Assembly: GCA_937967805.1 (NCBI GenBank)
Contig: CALBTC010000205.1
Coordinates: forward strand, 1 to 13,973
Source: an uncultured Anaerolineaceae bacterium
GTDB taxonomy: Bacteria > Chloroflexota > Anaerolineae > Promineifilales > Promineifilaceae
Length of the DNA stretch: 13,973 nucleotides
Direction of reading: 5' to 3'
Made by a program: the position numbers and the translations under genes. Positions 1 to 6,273 of this stretch are shown in pieces (within the stretch, counting starts at the first letter, position 1; every line of letters starts with the position of its first letter). Below the pieces are notes generated by a model. It worked only from the letters and a program-made list of their open reading frames with translations. It searched no databases and was not told where the DNA came from.

Positions 1-1276
1 GGGCTGACGCACCGCCTGCGCCGATGTGCATGATTTTTTGCGCACCGGGGAAGGCGCTCCACAGGGCGACAAAAATCGCGTTGTTGTAGCCGGGAAACTG
101 GCTGCCGTTGTACACGGCTACGCCGGTGGGTGAGGAGCTGGGCGTAAACTGCGCCAGCGGCGGAATGACCGTTACGCCGGGCGGTGGGCTAAAACAGACG
201 TCGCAATCGTAGTACGGGTAGCCGGGCACCACGCGGTGCAGCCGTTCTGGTGGGTCGTAGTCGGGCGTGTTGTCGCTGGCCCAAAGCTGACCAAAGCTGT
301 CCCAGGCGATGTCGTACGGGTTGCGGAAGCCAGTGGCATAGACAGAAACTTCGCCGGTGTCCGGGTTAAAGCGCAGGATAGCGGCTTCGTAAGGGTGCAT
401 TTCATCCTGCTGCCCGGCGTTGGGGCCTTCTAAAATCTCACCATGATCAGCTCTGGCCCCAACGCCAACGTAGCCATAACCGTCTGGCCCAAAAGCAATG
501 CCGTTAGCTGAATGGAAAAAGGTGTAGCAGCAGGGCAGACCGCCAATAAGCTGACCGCGATTGACCACCGAAACCTGCGCCTCGCCGCCGATGTTTTCAT
601 CCCGCACCCGGCTGGAGACGTAAAGCTGGTTGGTGCCGGGGCGGAAGGCGATACCGGTAGGCACGGTATAGCCACCTGCGAAGGTGCTCACCCCACCGGA
701 ACTATCCATTTTGTAAATGGTGCCAGCCTGCACAGCAATGTACAGCTGCCCATCCACCGGGCTGAAGGTGATGCTGGTGGGTTGGCCTTCAACACGGCCG
801 TAATAACTCACCTCAAACCCGGCGGGAACCCGAATCCGGTTTTCCCAGCCAACTTTATCTGTGTTGGCCGGGTAGTTGGCATCGGTGGGGGCGGTGACGC
901 CGCCGGGGCTGGCCGGTGGGGCGGGCGGCGGGCTGCCGGGGGTGCTGGTGCTGCTTGCGGCCGTGGGGCTGAGCTCAGTTGCCGTTGGTTCTGTTTCAAC
1001 GGCCGTTGCCTCAGCTTCGGTAGCGGTGGCTTCCGGCTCTTCAGTGGGTGGAGATGTCGGCGTAGCCGGTTCTGTTGTGGGGGTGTTGGTGGCGGGAACG
1101 GCCGTATGGGTGGCCGTTGGTTCTGCGGTGGGTTCGTCTGTTGCCGTGGCTTCTTCTGCAGCGGCAATTTCGGCCGTTGGCTGCGGGGTGGCGGTGGGCG
1201 TTGGGGCTGCTTCGCTGCCGCAGCTAATGAGTAGCGTGACTAAAAACAGTAAGATAGGCAAATGAAGTTTGCGCAT
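1..1276 (-). CDS. Lipoprotein with Thr/Pro stalk and glucose/sorbosone dehydrogenase-like beta-propeller (C-terminus cut by window edge)
   Basis: The frame opens at ATG 1276-1274 and runs off the left edge after 425 codons. Residues 1-19 form a lipoprotein signal peptide: basic MRK, a hydrophobic stretch, and lipobox L-I-S-C with Cys19 as the predicted lipidated residue. Residues about 20-131 are a low-complexity stalk of Thr, Pro, Ala, Glu and Ser. From about residue 140 a beta-propeller begins. Residues about 316-335 (GFRNPYDIAWD, then a G-x-LW-x-SD turn) match the signature of the glucose/sorbosone dehydrogenase family (GSDH, PQQ-dependent soluble sugar dehydrogenase type). The part seen ends near an N-AIFVALW strand, also typical of the family. 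It probably sits on the outer face of the membrane and oxidises a sugar or binds a ligand; enzyme activity and PQQ binding are inferred from the family only. A possible Shine-Dalgarno GAGG lies 13 bases before the ATG, rather far. The 150-base gap upstream suggests its own promoter. Three ACGGCCGT octamers fall in or next to the stalk and propeller start. Confidence 0.88.
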   Translation of the reverse strand, partial: MRKLHLPILLFLVTLLISCGSEAAPTPTATPQPTAEIAAAEEATATDEPTAEPTATHTAVPATNTPTTEPATPTSPPTEEPEATATEAEATAVETEPTATELSPTAASSTSTPGSPPPAPPASPGGVTAPTDANYPANTDKVGWENRIRVPAGFEVSYYGRVEGQPTSITFSPVDGQLYIAVQAGTIYKMDSSGGVSTFAGGYTVPTGIAFRPGTNQLYVSSRVRDENIGGEAQVSVVNRGQLIGGLPCCYTFFHSANGIAFGPDGYGYVGVGARADHGEILEGPNAGQQDEMHPYEAAILRFNPDTGEVSVYATGFRNPYDIAWDSFGQLWASDNTPDYDPPERLHRVVPGYPYYDCDVCFSPPPGVTVIPPLAQFTPSSSPTGVAVYNGSQFPGYNNAIFVALWSAFPGAQKIMHIGAGGASA

Positions 1277-1325
1277 AGGAGTGTCTTAACCTCGTGAAAC
1301 GTTTAAAGAATTGATGAAGCTCCTG

Positions 1326-1373
1326 AAATATTATTCAGATAACATGCGATCACGACATGATCTGTGAATATTT
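1326..1373. repeat. Imperfect inverted repeat in the gap between the kinase-like gene and the lipoprotein gene
   Basis: The gap 1277-1426 holds no gene. Within it, the left arm 1326-1346 (AAATATT, then CAGAT, then CATG) pairs with the right arm 1356-1373 (CATG, ATCTG, AATATTT). The pairing covers 16 positions, with a small internal mismatch, a two-base bulge and a loop of about nine bases. No T-tract follows in the direction of transcription, so it does not look like a standard intrinsic terminator. It lies 50-97 bases upstream of the lipoprotein start, which would suit an operator or 5' leader structure. I could not pick out a convincing -35/-10 pair. Confidence 0.45.
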
Positions 1374-1426
1374 GAACGATTCATGTTGCCAGATTTTTAC
1401 CTCGTTTTGGGCAAAAACGCGATAGT

Positions 1427-2065
1427 TTAATGAGTCGGCGATGAGAGAGGGAGACAGAATGAAAATTGTTTACGGCCGTCTGCTCTAATAGTTTCGAGCC
1501 GTCCACCGTGTAGCTGCACAACCTCGCTGGTCAAAGCAGTCAAGCTGGCAGAAGATTCATCGGCAGACATCAGGCTGTGAATGGTAAAGCAAAGCTGGTC
1601 GCCGGTTATTCGACAATGAATTGCGGGTGGTTCTTCAGGGTGTGTATCGGGTTGGTGTTTGGTGTCCCCGGCGGCCAGGAGGGCCAGCGTGGCGGCTAAC
1701 GTGTGGGTCTGGCAGTTGAGCAGGGGATCGCCGTTAATAGTTAGCTCGATGGTGTCGATGTCATAGTTGTTCTTGAGCTCTTTTTTTACGTTGGCCAAGA
1801 GTTCGGAAAGCTGGATTGGTTTCAGATCCGTTTGGACAAAGGCAACGTGGTTAAACAGCATGAGCCGGTTGCTCTGGTCCAGCAGGCGAATCGTGGCCTG
1901 ATCGATGATTTCAACAAAAGCACGCTGATCGTCCGTAAGGGGATCGCTGAGGTCTTGCAAAAGGATCGCGGTGGCCGAACGGATGTTGGCCAGTGGGGTG
2001 CGCAAATCATGGTTGATCGTTTGCAGCAGTTCTTCGAACTGTTCTTTCTGGTCCAAGTTTGCCAT
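1427..2065 (-). CDS. Short histidine-kinase-like protein with intact H-box and degenerate ATPase domain
   Basis: This 212-residue protein begins directly with a HisKA-type dimerisation/phosphoacceptor domain. The H-box (IN-H-DLRTPLANIRSAT) places the phosphoacceptor at His19, and a second helix follows to about residue 70. The rest has the layout of a HATPase_c domain and ends with the usual tail (VVQLHGG at 182-188, then a strand and a CLPL end). The N-box asparagine is absent: the corresponding helix reads LAATLALLAAG. I also see no DxGxG or GxGLGL lid. There is no transmembrane, PAS, GAF or receiver domain. The ATG shares its A with the stop of dtd (TAATG), so translation is probably coupled to dtd. 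ATP-dependent autophosphorylation looks unlikely, so it may be a pseudokinase, a dimer partner or a phosphotransfer protein. The H-box is certain to the eye; the function is inferred. Confidence 0.82.
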   Translation of the reverse strand: MANLDQKEQFEELLQTINHDLRTPLANIRSATAILLQDLSDPLTDDQRAFVEIIDQATIRLLDQSNRLMLFNHVAFVQTDLKPIQLSELLANVKKELKNNYDIDTIELTINGDPLLNCQTHTLAATLALLAAGDTKHQPDTHPEEPPAIHCRITGDQLCFTIHSLMSADESSASLTALTSEVVQLHGGRLETIRADGRKQFSFCLPLSSPTH

Positions 2066-2511
2066 TATTCTACTTCTCGTTCAAGCATGAGGGTGACGGG
2101 GCCGTCGTTATGAATTGTGACCTGCATCATGGCGCCAAACTGGCCGGTGGCCACGGTGAAACCGGCCTGGCGCAAACGGCCGCAAAAATAATCAACCAAC
2201 GATTCGGCTTGTTCGGACGGGGCGGCGGCGGTGAAAGACGGCCGTCTTCCCTTACGCGCATCGCCATACAGCGTAAACTGGGAGACGACCAGCAGGCTGC
2301 CGCCGACGTCGGTCAAGCCCAGGTTCATCTTGCCGGCCTCATCCTCAAACAGGCGCAGCCCGGCAACCTTGTTGGCCAGCCAGTCGGCTTCGGCCGTGGT
2401 GTCGCCGTGGGTGACGCCCAGCAAAATAACAAAGCCGCGATCAATCTGGCCGATGATACGGCCGTTGACAGTCACGCTGGCGAAAGAGACTCGTTGTAAT
2501 AATGCACGCAT
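2065..2511 (-). CDS. dtd: D-aminoacyl-tRNA deacylase
   Basis: At 148 residues this is the normal length for bacterial DTD, a homodimeric cytosolic proofreading enzyme. It hydrolyses D-aminoacyl-tRNA (D-Tyr and others) and glycyl-tRNA(Ala), so that D-amino acids and misplaced glycine stay out of protein. It begins MRALLQRV as the family does. The catalytic motif SQFTLYGD lies at residues 77-84 with Thr80, followed by the usual KGRRPSF segment. The cross-subunit Gly-cisPro motif is NDGPVT at 135-140. The protein is complete, with both active-site motifs intact. The ATG at 2511-2509 is the only start that fits the family N-terminus; no strong Shine-Dalgarno precedes it. It is followed, with a one-base overlap, by the kinase-like gene. 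It is separated by 104 repeat-bearing bases from the membrane-protein run upstream, so whether it shares that transcript is open. Confidence 0.97.
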   Translation of the reverse strand: MRALLQRVSFASVTVNGRIIGQIDRGFVILLGVTHGDTTAEADWLANKVAGLRLFEDEAGKMNLGLTDVGGSLLVVSQFTLYGDARKGRRPSFTAAAPSEQAESLVDYFCGRLRQAGFTVATGQFGAMMQVTIHNDGPVTLMLEREVE

Positions 2512-2516
2512 TTGTC

Positions 2517-2563
2517 CGGTAATCGGTAAACAGTAAATCGGTAATCAGAATTCGGTTATTTGT
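2517..2563. repeat. Period-7 degenerate repeat, block 1 (intergenic, upstream of dtd)
   Basis: On the + strand the dinucleotide GT recurs every seven bases at 2519, 2526, 2533, 2541 (one-base slip), then 2555 and 2562; the phase at 2548 reads GA. Units resemble CGGTAAT, CGGTAAA and CAGTAAA. It lies 6-52 bases upstream of the dtd start codon. The unit shape is shared with the block at 3638-3693, in the opposite orientation. It resembles the short tandemly repeated heptamers known from filamentous cyanobacteria, but I cannot say it is the same family. Confidence 0.65.
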
Positions 2564-2566
2564 TTT

Positions 2567-2606
2567 GGGCTTATGCCCTAAGTTAGGGGATTTTAGGGGA
2601 AAGGGG
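2567..2606 (+). other. G-rich tract, possible G-quadruplex, in the gap after the last membrane-protein gene
   Basis: Four G-runs lie on the + strand at 2567-2569, 2586-2589, 2596-2599 and 2603-2606. The last three are only 3-6 bases apart; the first loop is 16 bases long. The message strand therefore carries C-runs here. Short palindromes are also present: GGGC/GCCC around TTAT at 2567-2578, and an 11-base one at 2606-2616. None is followed by a T-tract, so I do not call a terminator. Quadruplex formation is inferred from pattern only. Confidence 0.35.
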
Positions 2607-2615
2607 ACGATTCGT

Positions 2616-4289
2616 CTATGGATTGCGTGCGAAAATAGTAATGGGACCAGTTTGATAGACGGGGGTGAGGTAGGCGGCCGTTCCCGGATCAAAATCACCC
2701 AGGGCCTGTTCGCGCGGGCTGTACCAGACATAGACAACATCAAATTGTTCGAGCAAATCTTGCCGCCAGGTATCGCTGGCGCTGCTGCTGAAGAATTGAG
2801 TGACGGCCGTTTCCTTCGCCACCACGTCTACCGTCTCGGCCCAATGCCCCAGCACCACCCGCTGCCCGGCCTGGGCCGCCACAAAATTACCCGTCTGGTA
2901 GCTGCCGAGGATAACGGCCGTATCCGGCACATTTGCGCGCAGCCAGGCTGCTGCTTCTACTTCTGCTACCGGACGAAAAAACAGGTCAGGCTGGGTGAGG
3001 GCGGCAATGCGGGTCACATCCAGCCACAGGTAAATGTTGGAAAAGCTCATGAAGAGTAAAAAAAGCACAATGACAAAGCGGCGCAGTTTGGCCGTTTCAT
3101 AGCGGGGGCGGGTGATGAGGGATTGCCAGAAACGGCTGTCTTGCCAGCGCGGTAGCACAACCTGCACAAATCCGGCCGCGGCCAGCACCGCCAGCGGTAC
3201 GTGCACGCCCTGGATGAAGCGACGCTGGGGCAGCAGGGGCGAGTAAAGCAGCAGGGCAGCGGTAAAAATCCACATCCACAAGATCATGAACCTGGGGCGC
3301 TCGGATGGCTTCTTCCAGCAAAACAGCCCGGCCAGCAGGAGCATCGCGCCAAAGGCAACCAAATAATGAGGCCAGGGAGCAGCCGGCGTACCCGCCTGGG
3401 CATCCCACAGCCGGAACACCTCATTGCTGCGCCAGACGGACAAATAGTACAGGTAAAGCGGGGCGGGAATGAGAAACATGACGGCAATTTGCCACCCCAT
3501 TTGCCACAAAATCCGGCGCTGCTGCCAGACCAAAACACACCAGTAAAGGACGGCCGTTCCCGCCACAATATAAATCAAAAACGGATACGCCACCCCCAGC
3601 AGCAGATTCGCTACCCCTGCCAGCACCGCCCAACCCCACCGCTCACCGTTTACGGATAACTGACCACTGATTACTGAATACTGCTCACTGATCTTCCGCA
3701 GCACCAGCACATCGAACAGGATAACGGCCGTTCCCAACGAAATATGGGGAAAGGTGAGCGCCGTGAAAAAGAGATGGGCTCCCGGTTGTTTAAAATCGAC
3801 GGGGAAGGCACCAAGCCAGTATGGCTGCCCCACCACAAAAAGCAGCCAGCCCAGCCCGGAGCCGTACAGCGCCAGCAGGTAGGCGGTCCAGCGCGTTTGC
3901 CTGTCTGGTAAAAATTCGGCCACAAAACGAAAGGTGGTGACAAAGAGTACAATGCTGGAAATAAAGCGGCTGCCGTGCCAGACGGCCGTTAAAGAAACCC
4001 CCAGTCCACGCGCCAACTGCCCCAGCCAGACATAAAAAATGCCGACGCCGGCAGCGGCGTGCGGCTCCGGTGTAAAGGGAATGGTGTACAGCCAGGCGCC
4101 ATCAAACCCTTGCCGCATCTTGGCCCAGTAGGTTTGGCTGTCTTCCGGGTTCATGATGAGCTGCATGTAGACCAGGCCGTCCGGCGCCAGCAGGTTGCCC
4201 AGGAGATAAGGGATGAGGCCGAGAACGGCCGTAGCCACCGCCACCAGCAGGGCCAGCTTCCACTCTTTGGTCGTTAAATTCGCGGTCAT
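2616..4289 (-). CDS. Multi-pass membrane protein, GT-C-like (predicted glycosyltransferase)
   Basis: The protein has 557 residues and many hydrophobic helices, with TM1 at about 11-33. The first extracytoplasmic loop carries an acidic motif (NPEDS, 47-51) followed by YWAKMRQGF. That is the place where GT-C enzymes hold their catalytic or metal-binding acid. The last quarter, after an F-SNIYLWLDV segment, is a soluble extracytoplasmic domain typical of the GT-C C-terminal region. Families of this type transfer sugars from polyprenyl-phosphate donors; here donor and acceptor are unknown. I chose ATG 4289-4287, one base after the TAA of the preceding gene. The same frame stays open to 4532, but those extra codons lie wholly inside the neighbour and read as out-of-frame sequence. 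Residues about 199-218, between two membrane helices, are encoded by a period-7 repeat (EQYSVISGQLSV). No clear Shine-Dalgarno is seen, so translational coupling is likely. Confidence 0.85.
   Translation of the reverse strand: MTANLTTKEWKLALLVAVATAVLGLIPYLLGNLLAPDGLVYMQLIMNPEDSQTYWAKMRQGFDGAWLYTIPFTPEPHAAAGVGIFYVWLGQLARGLGVSLTAVWHGSRFISSIVLFVTTFRFVAEFLPDRQTRWTAYLLALYGSGLGWLLFVVGQPYWLGAFPVDFKQPGAHLFFTALTFPHISLGTAVILFDVLVLRKISEQYSVISGQLSVNGERWGWAVLAGVANLLLGVAYPFLIYIVAGTAVLYWCVLVWQQRRILWQMGWQIAVMFLIPAPLYLYYLSVWRSNEVFRLWDAQAGTPAAPWPHYLVAFGAMLLLAGLFCWKKPSERPRFMILWMWIFTAALLLYSPLLPQRRFIQGVHVPLAVLAAAGFVQVVLPRWQDSRFWQSLITRPRYETAKLRRFVIVLFLLFMSFSNIYLWLDVTRIAALTQPDLFFRPVAEVEAAAWLRANVPDTAVILGSYQTGNFVAAQAGQRVVLGHWAETVDVVAKETAVTQFFSSSASDTWRQDLLEQFDVVYVWYSPREQALGDFDPGTAAYLTPVYQTGPITIFARNP
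3638..3693. repeat. Period-7 degenerate repeat, block 2 (inside a coding sequence)
   Basis: On the + strand the dinucleotide AC recurs at exact seven-base steps: 3638, 3645, 3652, 3659, 3666, 3673, 3680 and 3687. Read on the minus strand, the units follow a YRGTNNN pattern, such as CAGTAAT and CAGTTAT. The block is read through in frame as part of the membrane-protein gene at 2616-4289 (residues about 199-218). Those residues are polar, unlike the hydrophobic helices on either side, and fall in a predicted loop. The repeat therefore looks like an insertion the protein has tolerated. Confidence 0.75.
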
Positions 4290-4290
4290 T

Positions 4291-6273
4291 TTAGGGGACA
4301 ACGATCTGTCCAATGGTTGCCTCCTCGCCCAAGCGACTGCGGCGATCGGTTTCTGCCGCCCAGGGCAGGTTGGCGTTGTACCAGCCGGTTTTGACAGTAT
4401 AGCTTCCCGCCGGCGTGTTCGCGGGAAGGGCAAACACAAAAGATTCATGGACGATTGTGTTGGCTGTCCATTCTGAGACCGGCATGATGGCCAGCGTGGG
4501 TAAATGGACGACACGGCTGTGAGCCAATCCATCGAGGTGGGTCACGGCAAAATAGCTGGCGTTGGTGGGCAACGACCTGCCCTGAGCTTGCCGAAGGGGC
4601 CGTTCGGCCTGCCAAAAATAATCCATCTGGTACAAGCCACCGCCCAGGGAAACAATTTCGGCGTTCAATAAAACCAAACCATCGCCAAAGCGAGCAATCG
4701 GTTCTAATTGACCGGTTGCCGGCCGGGTGGTCACCTGCTGGCGCAAACCGGCGTCTTGACGGCCGAATTCCAGCAGGCCATCTTGCGCCCGCACCAGGTG
4801 CCAGTCGGGCTGGTTGATCAGCCAGCGAATGGTGGGCCAGGCGGTTTGTACACCGCCCTCTAACAGGTTTTGGCTGCGGTCCAGTAAAGCAAAGTCATAG
4901 AGTGCGTCTACCGCCACGGATTCTACCTGCGGCAGTAACGCTTCATGGGGCTTGTTTTCCGGCGGCACGAGGTACAGAACGGGGCGATTGACGACCAGGC
5001 GGGCCAACGAGCGGTCAGCCGCCAGCGGCTGCTGCGTGGCTTGCAGCGGAGCCATCCAGGTGAACTTAAATGCGTCGCGGGCGGTACGGCCGTAGCCGGC
5101 CAGCGTATCCAGGCCAAACCCGGAGCCCGGCACTGCCCGGTAAAATCGGGGATTCAACGGCGTATTTACCAGGAAGCTGTTTAATACGATGGTCAGTAAT
5201 AAAGCCATCACCAGCCGTCTTAGCCAGGGATGTGATGTTTTTCCATTTTGGTCCAGCTTTTTTGCACCTTCAATCAAAGCCATCATTAGAAAAGGAACGC
5301 CCAGGGCGTAGTGATGGAATTGGTAATCATATGATGGTCCTGGCCCTGAGCTAAGGAGGACCGGCAGAATAACGGCCGTGGCCGGCAGCAGCCAGCGGGG
5401 TGCGCGCCAGGCCAGCAGCAGCACCGGCGCGTACACAATCACCGCGTTAGACAGCCGGAGGGCGCCGGTCAATACCAGGTTGAGCTGGCTGAAGTAGTAA
5501 TTGATGTAGCTGTTGACCGTTGCTTCGACATAGACGGCATCGGGCGGGGCAAACAACGGCCGTATCACGCCAAACGTTACGCTGCCCCAAACGGCCGCAA
5601 GCAGAAACGTGCGCCAGCCCAACCGCCTGTTGCCATGCCACCACAGCAGTGTGCCAAGCGCGGCCACCGGCACCGCCACGTAAAATTTGCAGCTTAAAGC
5701 CAGCACCAGCCAGAAAAAGTAGCTGCGGTGCGCCTGCCTATCCAGCCTGTCGAGGGCAAACAGCAGCAGCGGCATGGCCAGGGTATCGCCGTGGAATTCA
5801 AAGAGAACGGCCGTTTGCATCACCGGGTATAGCAAATAAATGGCGGCAATGATGATGGCGCTCCAGGCGTGATTCAAGCGCCGGTCAGCAATCCTGTAAA
5901 CGGGCAGCGTGCCCAAAACAGCCAGCCCGGCCTGCAAGACGAGCAGCGTAGAAGGCGCCGGCCAGAGCGCGTAAATGGGGGCCAGCAAAAAGTAAAAAAG
6001 CTCAACGTGCCGCGCCAGGCGGCTTAAGGTGATGCCCTCCACCGTAAAAATAAGCGGTTCACCCTGGGTCACGCTCCAGATGGCCTGGCTCATGGCCCCG
6101 AGATCAAAGGCGCGGCTGGTGAAGGCAAAATAGCGGGCCAGGCTGAGCCAGGTGAGCATGGCAAAGGCGGCCAGCATGAGGATGATGAGGAAGTAGAGGG
6201 GATACGGCCGTTTTGACTTGTTCAACCCCGTCGAACCGCTCAATGCAGGCCGTTGCTGGGCAGAATGGTTCAT
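4291..6273 (-). CDS. DUF2079-type multi-pass membrane protein with C-terminal extracytoplasmic domain
   Basis: The protein has 660 residues. After a short cytoplasmic tail, TM1 lies at about 25-46. The first loop contains F-DLG-AMSQAIW (Asp57) and His89 before FYFLLAPIYALWP. Helix pairs then lead to YLLYPVMQTAVLFEFHGD, with His161. This order (DLG...QAIW, a histidine before LLAP-Y, then FxFH) is what I know of DUF2079 membrane proteins, which are related to GT-C glycosyltransferases; the reaction is not established. About residues 520-655 look like a beta-rich extracytoplasmic domain (LYQMDYFWQAE, W-TANTIVHESF, PAGSYTVKTGWYN). I start at ATG 6273-6271 because it forms an ATGA overlap with the upstream stop; an in-frame ATG at 6300-6298 would add nine residues. 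Residues about 558-566 (PLRQAQGRS) come from a REP-like element. Confidence 0.85.
   Translation of the reverse strand: MNHSAQQRPALSGSTGLNKSKRPYPLYFLIILMLAAFAMLTWLSLARYFAFTSRAFDLGAMSQAIWSVTQGEPLIFTVEGITLSRLARHVELFYFLLAPIYALWPAPSTLLVLQAGLAVLGTLPVYRIADRRLNHAWSAIIIAAIYLLYPVMQTAVLFEFHGDTLAMPLLLFALDRLDRQAHRSYFFWLVLALSCKFYVAVPVAALGTLLWWHGNRRLGWRTFLLAAVWGSVTFGVIRPLFAPPDAVYVEATVNSYINYYFSQLNLVLTGALRLSNAVIVYAPVLLLAWRAPRWLLPATAVILPVLLSSGPGPSYDYQFHHYALGVPFLMMALIEGAKKLDQNGKTSHPWLRRLVMALLLTIVLNSFLVNTPLNPRFYRAVPGSGFGLDTLAGYGRTARDAFKFTWMAPLQATQQPLAADRSLARLVVNRPVLYLVPPENKPHEALLPQVESVAVDALYDFALLDRSQNLLEGGVQTAWPTIRWLINQPDWHLVRAQDGLLEFGRQDAGLRQQVTTRPATGQLEPIARFGDGLVLLNAEIVSLGGGLYQMDYFWQAERPLRQAQGRSLPTNASYFAVTHLDGLAHSRVVHLPTLAIMPVSEWTANTIVHESFVFALPANTPAGSYTVKTGWYNANLPWAAETDRRSRLGEEATIGQIVVP
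4576..4600. repeat. REP-like short dispersed element inserted in frame in the DUF2079-type gene
   Basis: The + strand reads CCTGAGCTTGCCGAAGGG within this interval. From general knowledge, this sequence and its close variant with GTCGA recur as dispersed REP-like repeats in many bacterial genomes and often appear in proteins as an LRQAQG peptide. Here it is translated on the minus strand as PLRQAQGRS. It lies between FWQAER and LPTNASYFAV, in the middle of the beta-rich C-terminal domain, without breaking the frame. Only one half-element is present in this window. Identity with the dispersed family is from memory, not from a search. Confidence 0.6.

Noticed and set aside
512..1234. Long open frames on the + strand over the lipoprotein stalk (also 876-1265)
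   Set aside because: They are the complement of the Thr/Pro/Ala-rich stalk and give Gly/Arg- or Ser/Val/Ala-rich nonsense. The minus-strand frame has a signal peptide, lipobox and a recognisable propeller.
1352..1369. CRP-like site (TCAC and GTGA half-sites ten bases apart)
   Set aside because: Half-sites of four bases at this spacing are too weak, and no CRP homologue is in view; the larger inverted repeat explains part of the symmetry.
2567..2616. Intrinsic terminator after the membrane-protein run
   Set aside because: Short palindromes exist (GGGC/GCCC, GACGA/TCGTC), but stems are 4-5 pairs and no T-tract follows on the message strand.
3097..3659. Other open frames on both strands inside the membrane-protein genes
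   Set aside because: They overlap long, motif-bearing genes in other frames, have no family features of their own, and show no ribosome binding site.
2517..3693. CRISPR-like repeats
   Set aside because: The repeated unit is seven bases, without spacers of constant length, and no Cas gene is present.
4290..4532. N-terminal extension of the 557-residue membrane protein to 4532
   Set aside because: The extension lies entirely within the end of the DUF2079-type gene and reads as unordered polar sequence, while the hydrophobic N-terminus begins at the ATG of 4289, one base after that gene's stop.
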